The notes: generated by a model from the letters alone, not told the origin. DNA of 39,300 nucleotides from Acidobacteriota bacterium (GCA_003225555.1 QIAM01000075.1:1-39300); one strand, 5' to 3'. Positions 9,443 to 17,982 are shown, counted from the first letter of the stretch. Made by a program: numbers and translations.

Positions 9443-11116
9443 CTATCGAGTGAGTTCAGCGATCTGAACTTGAAAGGGTTCCAGCAATCCGCCGGTCGCA
9501 TGATCCACTGCAGCACGGGCGATCTGATAGTTAACCTCGGCTTGCAGCAGGTCTAATTCGGCCTGCGCCAGCTTAGTCTGTGAGTCCAAAACAAAGAAAA
9601 TCGTCTGTGCGCCGAGTTCGTATTTTCGCTGTTCCGCGGTCAACGCCTTCTGTGCCAGATCTACGGCCGTCTTCCCCGCGGCCAGCGTCAGCTTGGCTTC
9701 TTCAAGCTGGTGAACAGCGTTGGTTACTTCCAGGGTGATTTGCTCTCGAACCAGTTGCGCGGAATACAAATCGCGGTGGCGAGATACGAGTGCGCTGCCC
9801 AACTCGGCCTGTGCCGCCCGATTCTTGACAGGTAGATTCAGGGTTAAGGACGCACCGTATCCTGGAAAACCAAAGCCGAAGAGCTGACTGAACGAAGACC
9901 CCAGACCTCCGCGCGAGATCAGCTGGGAAGTAACCTGGCCGGTGGTTTGGTCGATGATAAGGTTGTATTGATTGCCACCCAATCCGCTGCTCTGGTAGAA
10001 GCCGCTCAACGACAAGTCAGGCTTGAGGTGATTATGAGCCACACGAACATTCGTGTCATCGTTGGCGAGCGCTAAGCGTATCGCTCCGACTTCCGGTCGC
10101 CGGGCAATCGCCTGTTGCAAAGCTGACACCGCGTCGGCGTTTTTCAGTTCACCTTCCGCCTCGGGCTTTTCCGTCAGGTCGAGGTCAAGGGCGCGGAAGT
10201 ACTCATCCTGATCGGCTCCAATCGTCAATCGCAAAGCGTCCTCCGCTTTCTTCAGCCCATACTCGCCTTGAATCATCTGCACCCGGCGAGTAGCAACTTC
10301 GGACTCCGAACGGTAGATGTCCAGCGGAGGCAAGGCCCCTAGTTCCAGAGCTCGCTTGTCGTGCTGATAGCTGGCGTCCGCCGCTGCCAGAGACTTCCGC
10401 TCCACATCGAGAGTTCCCCGGGCCTGAACCACTGCCCAATATTGGTTGACCAGCAGCAGAATCGCATCACTCACTTGCGCCTCAAAGGTGGCGCGCGATT
10501 GTTGCAGAGTTCTTCGCGCAATGAGGAGCGGGGAGCGATTGACTAAGAGTCCCCGATTCCGCAGGAGCGGCTGCGAAAACTGTAGATTAAGAAGTGTGGT
10601 GTAGCTGGGATCGAAAAAGAACTGGCCGGGGCCAGTGGAATTCCGGCTGCCACTAAGACCGACTACGACATTCGAGCCGGTTTGAAACGTTTGCGTGTAG
10701 TTGACCTGTGCAGTCTGCGTCAAGGAGTTAAAAGGAGCGTTGGTTGAGACTCCAGCCGCCTGAAACGGGTTATTGACGGCAAAAGAATAGCGATTTACGT
10801 CAAACTTGCTTTGCAGAAGCGGATCAAAGGGCTGATACGCCCGCAGAAGTGTGAACTTCTGGTCCTCCACCTGGGCCTCCTGAACGTGGACATTGCTGTT
10901 GTTTTCCAAGGTCAGAAGGACTGCATCTCTCAAGGTCAAACGGAGCTTGCCGTCAACGAGGTAGTCGCGCATGGGTTGCGGCGCCGGCAGTCTGTCGGAC
11001 CGCACTTGCGGGGTCATCAGCCCGCGATAGCTCTCGCGAGTTTGCGGTTTTGCCCGCGGGACCATCAACAGTGAAGGACAAAGCACGAGGAAGAGCGCGA
11101 TACGGGAATGCTGCAT
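9443..11116 (-). CDS. TolC-like outer membrane efflux protein
   Basis: 557 residues. GGAGG lies eight bases before the ATG. The N-terminus is a signal peptide (basic residue, then 'IALFLVLCPSLLMV'). Two OEP-type repeats follow, each with long Ala/Glu/Gln-rich helices: 'LTLENNSNVHVQEAQVEDQ' near residue 65 and a second copy from about residue 300 ('QQAIARRPEVGAIRLAL'). Beta-strand segments such as 'VNYTQTFQTGSNVVVGL' fit the barrel. Length and pattern match trimeric outer-membrane channels of tripartite pumps. It is the last gene of the minus-strand operon after three adaptors and a permease, with a 51-bp gap, so it is probably the exit duct for that pump. Confidence 0.93.
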   Translation of the reverse strand: MQHSRIALFLVLCPSLLMVPRAKPQTRESYRGLMTPQVRSDRLPAPQPMRDYLVDGKLRLTLRDAVLLTLENNSNVHVQEAQVEDQKFTLLRAYQPFDPLLQSKFDVNRYSFAVNNPFQAAGVSTNAPFNSLTQTAQVNYTQTFQTGSNVVVGLSGSRNSTGPGQFFFDPSYTTLLNLQFSQPLLRNRGLLVNRSPLLIARRTLQQSRATFEAQVSDAILLLVNQYWAVVQARGTLDVERKSLAAADASYQHDKRALELGALPPLDIYRSESEVATRRVQMIQGEYGLKKAEDALRLTIGADQDEYFRALDLDLTEKPEAEGELKNADAVSALQQAIARRPEVGAIRLALANDDTNVRVAHNHLKPDLSLSGFYQSSGLGGNQYNLIIDQTTGQVTSQLISRGGLGSSFSQLFGFGFPGYGASLTLNLPVKNRAAQAELGSALVSRHRDLYSAQLVREQITLEVTNAVHQLEEAKLTLAAGKTAVDLAQKALTAEQRKYELGAQTIFFVLDSQTKLAQAELDLLQAEVNYQIARAAVDHATGGLLEPFQVQIAELTR

Positions 11117-11167
11117 CTTACTGACCTCCAGATTTCGATTCCGAAATAAAGGATTCGAGCGAGTCGT

Positions 11168-12460
11168 TTATTCGTAGCGAATTGCTTCCACAGGATCCAG
11201 GCGCGCGGCCTTTACGGCAGGATAGATTCCAAACACCAACCCGACAGTGATGGAAACCACAAACGCCAACACGATGGAACTGGCGGTCACGATGGTAGAC
11301 CATCCTGCGAGCCACGCAATGAGGCGCGACATGACAAATCCGAAGACGATCCCAAAGCTTCCGCCTACGAACGAAATCATCGTTGCCTCAACCACAAACT
11401 GCCGGATGATGTCTGATTGGCGTGCTCCTACGGCACGGCGGACTCCGATCTCGCGGGTTCGTTCCAGGATGCTGGCCAGCATGATGTTCATGATCCCAAT
11501 CCCGCCTACCAGCAGTGAAATCGAAGCGATGGCCACCATAACGGCGTTGAACAAGCGCTCGGTCCGCCGCTGTTCGGCGAGCAATTCGGCGGGGACCACC
11601 ACGCTGAAATCGCTAGCAGAGTGATGCGATGCATCCAAGATCGCTCTCACGACCTTCGCCACTGCCGGAGTCTCCGCGTTCTCCCGAAGATTCAGATAGA
11701 TCCCATCGATTTCGTCGCGCACGCCACTGTAGCTGTCCTCGAGACGCAAAAGCGCCGAGTTCAGCGGAACATACATGGTGTTGTTGAGATCCTGAGTGGA
11801 GACGCCAGCAACCTCGGTCTGAGAGCTCAGCTGCGGACCTGCCACGCCGATTACGCGGAACCATTGTTCATTGACTTTGACGTACTGGCCGACCGGATCG
11901 GACGCACCGAATAGACTTAGCCTCGCAGCTGCGCCCAGGACGCAAACCGCTGCACCCCGGTTCTCCTCATTTTGATCAAAGAACCTTCCCTGTACCAGAT
12001 GAAGGCCTGCGATCTTTATGTAGCTGGGATTGACGCCGTAAACTGCCGGCGGATCCTGCTGCGACTTCGGCAGCGTCTTCGGATTCGTGAAGCGCTTGCG
12101 AGGGCTGGAGGCGACGATGCCGTCAACATCATCGAGAATCACCCGGTAGTCGTGGAACGAAAGCCCGGGCGAAATCTTGCGAATCTTCTGGTGAGCCTGC
12201 CACTCTGTGGTCTCCTTCGCTTCAACAATCAAGTTTCGGACGCCCATCTGTTCGATGAAGGCCATCACTTTCTGTCTTGCTCCGGCGCCGATTGAGAGCA
12301 TCGAGACGACGGCGGCAACTCCGAAAATCATTCCCAGCATGGTCAGCAGCGAGCGGAGGCGATGCAGCAACAAATTCTGCAGACCCAGGGAGAGGTCTGG
12401 CAGCCACTGCTGATAGCCACGAAGCACGCGTCCAGAAGCCACTTGTGCTGCGGTGGACAT
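11168..12460 (-). CDS. MacB/FtsX-type ABC transporter permease, no ATPase domain
   Basis: 430 residues. A cytoplasmic N-terminus leads to one membrane segment (~35-60, 'LLTMLGMIFGVAAVVSMLSI'), then a ~220-residue periplasmic MacB_PCD domain, then three C-terminal membrane helices containing 'GGIGIMNIMLASILERTREI' and ending 'ARLDPVEAIRYE', the usual FtsX/MacB signature. Unlike MacB itself, no ABC ATPase domain precedes the permease, and no separate ATPase gene is in the operon, so it must use an ATPase encoded elsewhere or work by another route. The start codon overlaps the adaptor stop by one base (TAATG), indicating translational coupling. Together with the adaptors and TolC homologue it would form a tripartite exporter. 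Confidence 0.93.
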   Translation of the reverse strand: MSTAAQVASGRVLRGYQQWLPDLSLGLQNLLLHRLRSLLTMLGMIFGVAAVVSMLSIGAGARQKVMAFIEQMGVRNLIVEAKETTEWQAHQKIRKISPGLSFHDYRVILDDVDGIVASSPRKRFTNPKTLPKSQQDPPAVYGVNPSYIKIAGLHLVQGRFFDQNEENRGAAVCVLGAAARLSLFGASDPVGQYVKVNEQWFRVIGVAGPQLSSQTEVAGVSTQDLNNTMYVPLNSALLRLEDSYSGVRDEIDGIYLNLRENAETPAVAKVVRAILDASHHSASDFSVVVPAELLAEQRRTERLFNAVMVAIASISLLVGGIGIMNIMLASILERTREIGVRRAVGARQSDIIRQFVVEATMISFVGGSFGIVFGFVMSRLIAWLAGWSTIVTASSIVLAFVVSITVGLVFGIYPAVKAARLDPVEAIRYE

Positions 12461-13770
12461 TACGGGCCGCCTCCGCCGATGCCGGGCGAGGAGGCGGCGG
12501 CGTTCCCCGTTTTTCTGGGTGCGGTGGGGTCAACCAGAGCGACCTCCGTGCCGGCATCGATGCCCTCGACCGCAGCTCGACTCTCGTTCTCGTATTGAAT
12601 CTTCACCTCGCGCGGATCAAAACCATTTCCATCGCGCGTGTAGAGCACACGCTTGCTGTCCTTCAAGAACACCGCCTGGCGTGGCACATAAAGCACGTTC
12701 TTCCTTTGATCACCAACGATCACTACTGCAGCGCTGAAGCCCGGGCGTAGACGCAAATCTGCGGTGGATAGTTTGATTGCTACCTCGAACCTTGCGCCTG
12801 CGTCATCGTCCCAAAACCTGTGGGCAGACATTCCGCTGACCGTTTTAACCGTTCCGTAAAAGACTTGACCCGACAGAGCATCGAGGCGGATCTCGGCGGG
12901 CTGACCCACTTTGACATTACTGCGGTCGCGTTCGCCCACTTTGGCCACGAGTTCCATCTCTTTGGCGTCAATCACTTGGCAGATCGTGCTGCCAGGTTCA
13001 GCCTGGTCGCCTTCGCGGTATTCCGGCAGCGACATCCCGCTGAAGAAGAATCCACCCGAGGCTCCCTCGTTCTTCGCCAAAGCGACCAAGCCATCCATAG
13101 GAGCGAGGACGCGCATCTTGCCGATATTCTGCTGTGCCTGGTCCATCGCCAGCTTCGCCTTGTTGCGTTTTTCCAGTGCCAGCGAGATTGTCGCCCGGCC
13201 CGATGCAGTGTGGGACTTGATGTCCTGCTGGAGCTGTTCCAACACACGCCGTGCCTGCTCCAGAGCGAGCTGATTTTTTCCGGCGTCGATCGTACTCATG
13301 AGTTCGTTCTTCTGGACTTCCAGTTCTGCCCGCCTCACGTCGAAGCGTGCCTTGAGCAGCGCGACTCGATCCTGCGCCGCCTGCACATCTGCATCCGCCT
13401 TTGCTTTGGTGATTTCCTGGTCAGCTTCGAGTAATTCTGACCGGCTTTGCTCCAGTTTGTAACGCTGCTCGCTGGGATCAAATTCCATGACCAAGTCACC
13501 CTTCTTCACCGCGGTTCCGGTGTGAAGTAGGCGCGTGATTTGGAGCGCGCCTCCCGCAATCGAGGGCGCGGTCAATGCTTCCGAGTGGTTGGCGCGCAAT
13601 TCGCCCGTGGCGTGCACCTTGAGGTCGAGCTCACCGCGTTTCACGTGGGCGGTGGGGATCTCGTCAGTCGTGGTTGCGGGACTTGCCCGCCGCACGGCGG
13701 CTACCACGCCGACGACCACCAGCAGAACAACTGCCGCCACGGCCCACGTTGCTGCTCGCCGGGTTTTCAT
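12460..13770 (-). CDS. HlyD/MFP-family periplasmic adaptor (third of three)
   Basis: 436 residues. Single N-terminal membrane anchor (~8-27, 'TWAVAAVVLLVVVGVVAAV'), lipoyl half 'GTAVKKGDLVMEFDP', a long Lys/Glu/Gln-rich coiled-coil hairpin (~100-215), second lipoyl half 'RVLAPMDGLV', a beta-barrel region and a C-terminal membrane-proximal domain ('VLYVPRQAVF'). It ends in a Gly/Pro-rich tail. Such adaptors connect an inner-membrane transporter to a TolC channel. It starts 7 bp after the previous adaptor and its stop overlaps the permease start by one base. Confidence 0.92.
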   Translation of the reverse strand: MKTRRAATWAVAAVVLLVVVGVVAAVRRASPATTTDEIPTAHVKRGELDLKVHATGELRANHSEALTAPSIAGGALQITRLLHTGTAVKKGDLVMEFDPSEQRYKLEQSRSELLEADQEITKAKADADVQAAQDRVALLKARFDVRRAELEVQKNELMSTIDAGKNQLALEQARRVLEQLQQDIKSHTASGRATISLALEKRNKAKLAMDQAQQNIGKMRVLAPMDGLVALAKNEGASGGFFFSGMSLPEYREGDQAEPGSTICQVIDAKEMELVAKVGERDRSNVKVGQPAEIRLDALSGQVFYGTVKTVSGMSAHRFWDDDAGARFEVAIKLSTADLRLRPGFSAAVVIVGDQRKNVLYVPRQAVFLKDSKRVLYTRDGNGFDPREVKIQYENESRAAVEGIDAGTEVALVDPTAPRKTGNAAASSPGIGGGGP

Positions 13771-13777
13771 CTCTACG

Positions 13778-15031
13778 TCATTGCTCCTTCGGGGACGGAT
13801 CTTGCAAAGCTACTCGCTCCCCCGGCCGCAAACCCTTGGCGACCAATACCCGATCACCACTCCGCCGTGCAACCTCAACGACGCGCGGCTCAAACTGGCT
13901 CCCTCGCCAGACGTAAGCCAGGTCCTGACCGGATTTTCGAAACAGAGCCTGCGCGGGGATGGTAAGGGCATCGGGAATTCGGTCCACGACCACCGTCAAC
14001 TGCGCGGTGAGGCCGGGCTTGAAGCGCGAATCCGTCTGGTCAAGCACGATCTCAAGAATGAAGTTCCGCGCGAGCGGCCAGCCGCTGTTAAAGTCCAGAG
14101 TGGCGATCGCACTGATCTGCTCGATGTGCCCGGTAAATTGCCTATCGGGAATGGCATCCAACTGGATTGTCACGGGCTGCTTCAGAGCGAGCCGCCCACG
14201 TTCGGTCTCATCGACCCGTGCTGAAAGCCGCAGCGTCGAGGCATCCGGCAGTTCCGCCAAAGATGCTCCCGGCCAGGCTCGATCGCCTGGCTTATAGGTG
14301 GCGAAACCTGAGCCGGCCCAGTGCTGCAAAAGGCTGATCGTCCCAAGCGACGGCGCAGGCAAGCTCATGTGCGTCAACGCCCGTTCGGCCCGTTGCGCGT
14401 CATAGGCGGCTTTCTTGCTCGCTTGCTCCTTGCCCGCAATCGTGGCTTGATGGAGGGCGCGGTCCGATTTCAGCTTCTCCTCAGCCTCCTGCAGCTTTTG
14501 CTGGGCATCAGTAACCTTCAGCTTCGCCTCTTCTCCCTCAATCCTGGATACAATCTGCTGCTTGCTGGCCTCGAGTTTGGTCGATTCCACCTCGTACCGC
14601 GCCTTCATCACGGCGGTGGTGTCCTCTTCTTCCGCGAGGCGTGCCTGGGCACGAGCCTGCTCGATCTCCGCCTCTGCGGATTTAAGGCTGGACCGGGCCT
14701 GTGCGAGTTCCTGCTCCGTCTTCGTTTTGTCGAACTCAACCACCACGTCGCCCGGTTTTACCGGCGTACCCTCGGGCAGGATCTTGATAATCCGGAGGTC
14801 GCCTGCTTCGGCGGGCGCGCTGATGGTGATCGACTTCAGCGCCTTCACCTCGCCTCGAAATTGAAGAGAGTCAAGGAATTCTTCCCGTTTCACTTCCAAC
14901 GTCGGCAGCGATGGCGATCGCCTGCTGTAGCGGACCGCCCCCAGCACCACTCCGCTGCCCGCCACCACCAGAATGGCGACGACCAGCACCCTGCGCTGCC
15001 TCCAAAGCTGGTGAAGGCGTTTAATCATCAC
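13778..15031 (-). CDS. HlyD/MFP-family periplasmic adaptor (second of three)
   Basis: 418 residues from GTG 15031, or 417 from the adjacent ATG at 15028. GTG would overlap the preceding adaptor by four bases and ATG by one (TGATG); either implies coupling. Membrane anchor ~17-35 ('VLVVAILVVAGSGVVLGAV'), first lipoyl half 'GTPVKPGDVVVEFDK', coiled-coil arm of ~100 residues with heptad-like Glu/Lys/Ala, then 'HMSLPAPSLGTISLL' for the second lipoyl half and a C-terminal 'LTIPAQALFRKSG' domain. It is distinct in sequence from both flanking adaptors, so this is not a recent tandem copy. Confidence 0.92.
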   Translation of the reverse strand: MMIKRLHQLWRQRRVLVVAILVVAGSGVVLGAVRYSRRSPSLPTLEVKREEFLDSLQFRGEVKALKSITISAPAEAGDLRIIKILPEGTPVKPGDVVVEFDKTKTEQELAQARSSLKSAEAEIEQARAQARLAEEEDTTAVMKARYEVESTKLEASKQQIVSRIEGEEAKLKVTDAQQKLQEAEEKLKSDRALHQATIAGKEQASKKAAYDAQRAERALTHMSLPAPSLGTISLLQHWAGSGFATYKPGDRAWPGASLAELPDASTLRLSARVDETERGRLALKQPVTIQLDAIPDRQFTGHIEQISAIATLDFNSGWPLARNFILEIVLDQTDSRFKPGLTAQLTVVVDRIPDALTIPAQALFRKSGQDLAYVWRGSQFEPRVVEVARRSGDRVLVAKGLRPGERVALQDPSPKEQ

Positions 15032-16188
15032 GACCCACTTCCGGTGTCAGTCTGTCCTGACACATCAACGTCTACTGCGGCGGACAGATCCGGCATTAAC
15101 TTGGGGTTGTTCCCCTGGATCGATACGATGACTACGAACGAGCGCAGCTTGGCAGAGAAGTTGCCTCCTTCGCCAATGGGAGCGAGTTGTTCGATCCTGG
15201 CCGGCAACACCAGTTCCGGATACGCATCCAGCCGGACCTTCGCCGTCTGGCCAATGCGCAAACTCAGAAAATCCTGCTGATTCGCGAGCACACGGACCTG
15301 CATGAGGGAAGGATTCACCACCTGCAGGAACGGCACTCCTGGCTCCACCTGATCGCCCTCCTGGACCTCGCCCATCGTCCCCTGCTTCCAGATGGTGTTC
15401 AGGACCACAACGCCCTCGATGGGCGAGTGAATCTGCATCAGCTGCGCATTCGCCTGAGCATGAAGCATGGTTTCGTGAATGCGATCACGCTGAATTTCCA
15501 GGATGCGAATGGCTGCTGCCGCTGCCTTCCGCTTCAAACTGAAGGTCTCGCGCAGTTGTTCGAATGTGGCTCTCGTCTCTTCGAGGGTTTCTTGATTCTT
15601 TTCCGCGTCGATACGGGAAACGATTTCCGCCTTTTGCATTTCCAGTTCGGCCTTAAGGAGATTGTCCTCTGCTTGTTTGAGTTCGGTTTCGTCCTTTGCC
15701 CGCGCCGCATTCTCCTTGGCCTGCTCCCCTAACACCTGGTTGGCCAACTTGGAGTACTCCGCCTGCTTGTCGATGAAATCCCGCACCTGGGCCTGGCGGT
15801 CGAATTCGACCAGCAAGTCGCCCGGCTTCACTCGGGTTCCCGCGGTCGCGAGCCGGATGACCGTAAGCGTGCTTACTTGCTGGCCGGCGAGCAGAGGTGC
15901 GAGTACGGCACGGGACTGAACAGCTTCTGTCGTCCCCTTGAGTCGAAGAATGGGATTCGGGTTCGCGTGATGCGAAGACTGAGCAACGTTCCGGACAGTG
16001 TGGCCCCTGCTCCGTATCCCTACCAGCAGAACGGTACCCAAAGCTACCGCAAGCAGCGCCACTATGAGTCCGGCTCCCACGCTCCATCTGAAGCGTAGGC
16101 GGCTGCCATCTGGTTGTTCCGGTCGTGTCTCTGGCTGCTCTGGTCGAGACTCAGGGTCGGTGGTCACTTCCGCAGGAGCCGATTGCAT
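15028..16188 (-). CDS. HlyD/MFP-family periplasmic adaptor (first of three, operon start)
   Basis: 386 residues; the ATG at 16188 is preceded by gggag at nine bases. The cytoplasmic N-terminus is Pro/Glu-rich (two 'RPEQPE/D' repeats, residues 15-27), followed by a membrane helix (~36-56). The first lipoyl half is 'GTRVKPGDLLVEFDR', a long coiled coil spans ~125-240, and the second lipoyl half is 'IHSPIEGVVVLN'. The protein ends after the beta-barrel part without the membrane-proximal domain seen in the other two, so it is a shorter adaptor type. It heads the operon; about 170 bp of non-coding DNA lie between it and the integrase remnant. Confidence 0.91.
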   Translation of the reverse strand: MQSAPAEVTTDPESRPEQPETRPEQPDGSRLRFRWSVGAGLIVALLAVALGTVLLVGIRSRGHTVRNVAQSSHHANPNPILRLKGTTEAVQSRAVLAPLLAGQQVSTLTVIRLATAGTRVKPGDLLVEFDRQAQVRDFIDKQAEYSKLANQVLGEQAKENAARAKDETELKQAEDNLLKAELEMQKAEIVSRIDAEKNQETLEETRATFEQLRETFSLKRKAAAAAIRILEIQRDRIHETMLHAQANAQLMQIHSPIEGVVVLNTIWKQGTMGEVQEGDQVEPGVPFLQVVNPSLMQVRVLANQQDFLSLRIGQTAKVRLDAYPELVLPARIEQLAPIGEGGNFSAKLRSFVVIVSIQGNNPKLMPDLSAAVDVDVSGQTDTGSGS

Positions 16189-16357
16189 AGTCCGGTACTC
16201 CCATTGGGAATCTGTCCGCGCGTCCTAGCGTTGCCGCGGTTGGCGGGCTCCCTAAAAATACCCCACCGAACAGCGCTTTCCAAGCGTGAAGTAGCAGCTC
16301 GCCCAGTTCCCAAGACCTGATGATTGGACGTTCGCGTCTCCGGTATAAATCGGACGC

Positions 16358-16619
16358 TTGCCATTCTCCTATGCGGGAGTGTGGCGAGCACTTCGAAAAG
16401 CAGCAGCCAAGGCTGGCATCGGTCACGTCAGATGGCATACCTTCCGGTACACGCACAGATCATGGCTCGATGCCGTTGGCACTCCGGTTGGCGTGCAACA
16501 ACAGCTCATTGCGGCACACAGACATCAGAACCACGATGAACGTGTACGGCACGGCAGTCACGGCGGATATGCGGCAGGCTCACGGGAAAAACGTCCGATT
16601 GGCGCTGGCACGCGCTTAA
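16358..16619 (+). pseudogene. Tyrosine integrase C-terminal remnant with frameshift
   Basis: The frame from 16358 encodes 'GIGHVRWHTFRYTHRSWLD' and 'GVQQQLIAAH', the Arg-containing box of phage-type tyrosine integrases. Near 16500-16520 similarity moves to the other frame, which ends at 16619 with 'HTDIRTTMNVYG', 'TADMRQAHGK' and 'VRLALARA', including the catalytic Tyr of 'NVYG'. The two halves together give the expected integrase C-terminus, so one frameshift separates them. The N-terminal two thirds are absent; an in-frame stop lies just upstream. The remnant ends 45 bp before the tRNA-Ser fragment at 16664, the usual place for an integrase next to its attachment site. Confidence 0.85.
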
Positions 16620-16662
16620 CTGATTTGTGGGCTGATTTGATCCACGGTAAGTGACTGAAAAC

Positions 16663-16725
<63 letters not shown>

Positions 16726-16800
16726 GACATTTCAGACTCAAAACTTAAACCCAACCCAGAGAGGCACTTACCATGCATCTCTTTTTTCATGTTCATTTTA

Positions 16801-16850
16801 CGAGTTGTGGCTCGTTGTGACGAGTTGTGGCAAAATGCCTCGAATTGTGG
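16801..16850 (+). repeat. Three 10-bp repeats at exact 20-bp spacing
   Basis: The decamer cgagttgtgg occurs at 16801-16810 and 16821-16830 and, with one change (cgaattgtgg), at 16841-16850. A related ctcgttgtga fills 16811-16820. The period is exactly two helical turns, and the block lies 76 bp inside the tRNA-Ser fragment. This resembles arm-type sites for an integrase or its directionality factor; that role is inferred. The surrounding stretch 16620-16984 contains no gene that I can recognise. Confidence 0.5.
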
Positions 16851-16886
16851 AACTGGAGCACACAAAAAAGCCACACAGGCATGGGG

Positions 16887-16982
16887 TGAACCCTTCGGTT
16901 AAGACAAACTAAATTGGCACACTCGCAGTTCTTCGTTATTTGAACCCCTCCGTTGAGACGGTTCGCGATTGGCACATTTGCC
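16887..16982. repeat. Imperfect 54-bp-period repeat at IS3 remnant end
   Basis: Two related stretches of about 40 bp begin at 16887 and 16941. Both open with tgaacccy, continue with gtt.agac and end with attggcaca. The second lies immediately outside the stop codon of the transposase remnant, so one or both may be the terminal repeat of an IS3-family element, duplicated by a nested or slipped insertion. The other IS end is not present nearby. Confidence 0.35.
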
Positions 16983-16984
16983 GT

Positions 16985-17467
16985 TCATGATGCCGTCTCG
17001 CTGATTTCTTCAGCGGGGATGAGGTCTGGAGCAAGGGACGGCGTTTGAGTCCCCTGCTCCAGCATCCCTGTAGAAGATTGAGCCAAGCCAGCGACAAAGG
17101 TGATCGTCGCTCCTTTCGAATCTGCCGCACTTTGGCACTGGGCTTGTCTTTCAAACTCCTCCGGAGAACGGTAGCCCAGCGCGGAGTGTAGCCGCTGTTC
17201 GTTGTAATACTGCTCGATGAAAATTGCAATGTTCGCACGCAAGTGCTCGAGATTTTCATACGCATTCGCGTAAATTTCTTCCCGCTTCAGCGTCTTGATG
17301 AAGCTCTCGCAGCTGGCGTTGTCATACGGGTTCGCCGGCCGACTCATGCTCGGAATCATCTGGTGCTGCTCGAGGATGGCTACGTATTCCCCGGAAGCGT
17401 ACTGCACACCGCGATCCGAGTGATGAATCAGACCGCTGGTTTGGTACGCCATCGGAAGATGGCCCAA
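16985..17467 (-). pseudogene. IS3-family transposase (orfB) C-terminal remnant
   Basis: About 160 codons from 17467 to the stop at 16985. The catalytic core carries the second Asp of the DDE triad in 'LIHHSDRGVQYAS' and the Glu in 'NASCESFIKTLKRE', followed by the usual 'YNEQRLHSALGYRSPEEFE'. The first Asp and everything upstream are missing: at about 17460-17480 the similarity stops abruptly and other debris begins. The C-terminal ~60 residues after 'FERQAQ' are not typical of the family and may be read-through into flanking DNA. Not expected to be active. Confidence 0.88.
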
Positions 17468-17512
17468 CGGTCTCTTGGGTTACAGCGCGCCCGCTTCGGC
17501 GCTGGAGCATCG

Positions 17513-17630
17513 TCATTTATTCGTGCTGGGTTTGGCCGACGCTTGCACTGTTAACGTTCCCTTCACTGCAATATCGGCCGATGATCTGCCTATCATAATG
17601 TCGATGGTTCCCGGGACAATGACCCAGTGT
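17513..17630 (-). pseudogene. Inverted fragment of a GH3 glycosidase gene (last ~37 codons)
   Basis: On the minus strand this stretch encodes 'HWVIVPGTIDIMIGRSSADI' followed by 'AVKGTLTVQASAK' and a stop at 17513-17515. It matches the C-terminus of the intact GH3-family gene at the right end of the island (35777-35870) with only a handful of base differences over ~93 bp (about 90% by eye). Similarity ends after 'VQA'; the tails differ. Upstream of 17630 the GH3 similarity stops where the cupin fragment begins on the opposite strand. It is therefore the end of a second, otherwise lost GH3 copy, in opposite orientation to the intact one. Confidence 0.85.
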
Positions 17631-17768
17631 GGCGAGAAGCGTGTGGGGCCAGGCAATTTCTTGCGAGTCCCCGGTGGGTGGAAGCATTGGAGCGGCGGCG
17701 ATGCCAAAGAGGGAGCGCTTTTCTACGAAGAATCGTCCGGCAAGTTCGATACGATCCTCGCTAAGTAG
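17631..17768 (+). pseudogene. Cupin-domain protein C-terminal fragment
   Basis: The plus-strand frame ending at 17768 encodes 'VGPGNFLRVPGGWKHWSGG' and 'GALFYEESSGKFD', the last beta strands of a small secreted-type cupin, with the metal-site His of 'WKHWS' retained. The N-terminal part of the cupin is missing; the frame runs back into the inverted GH3 fragment, so the ORF beginning at 17475 is a chance fusion. It is interpreted as a decayed gene end at a rearrangement junction. Confidence 0.65.
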
Positions 17769-17966
17769 GAGGCGATTTCAGTCCCAAGTTTGATCAACCG
17801 GCTCCATGGCAGTTTCCGTCCTACTCCGGCCGTGTCATGAAGTTGGAATCGAATGGAAAGCCGAACTCAACTCGTTGTTGCGCTCATCTGAACAGTTTCC
17901 CAATTCAGCGCTGTCAGCTGGGTGGAGAGAAAACCGATATCCTTCGAGCTGTCACCTCGAGCCACA

Positions 17967-17975
17967 TGTTACAAT
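17967..17975 (+). promoter_or_regulatory. Candidate extended -10 box, leaderless start
   Basis: TGTTACAAT (TG-n-TACAAT) ends seven bases before the GTG chosen as start of the FG-GAP protein. With this spacing, transcription would begin at or next to the start codon, giving a leaderless message; no Shine-Dalgarno is seen there, which fits. No convincing -35 element is present. Pattern match only. The stretch 17769-17966 shows no gene. Confidence 0.35.
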
Positions 17976-17982
17976 CTGCCGC

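Noticed and set aside
12820..13434. 204-codon plus-strand open frame
   Set aside because: Lies opposite the coiled-coil region of an HlyD adaptor; no start signal or similarity.
14321..15280. 319-codon plus-strand open frame
   Set aside because: Antisense to two adaptor genes with strong family signatures; its product is Arg/Leu-rich with no recognisable domain. A GC-rich shadow frame.
16801..16850. A CRISPR-like array
   Set aside because: Units are 10 bp with 10-bp intervals, only three copies, and no cas genes in the window.
17475..17768. A complete 97-residue cupin gene
   Set aside because: The first half of the frame is antisense to a GH3 gene fragment; only the last ~45 codons resemble a cupin.
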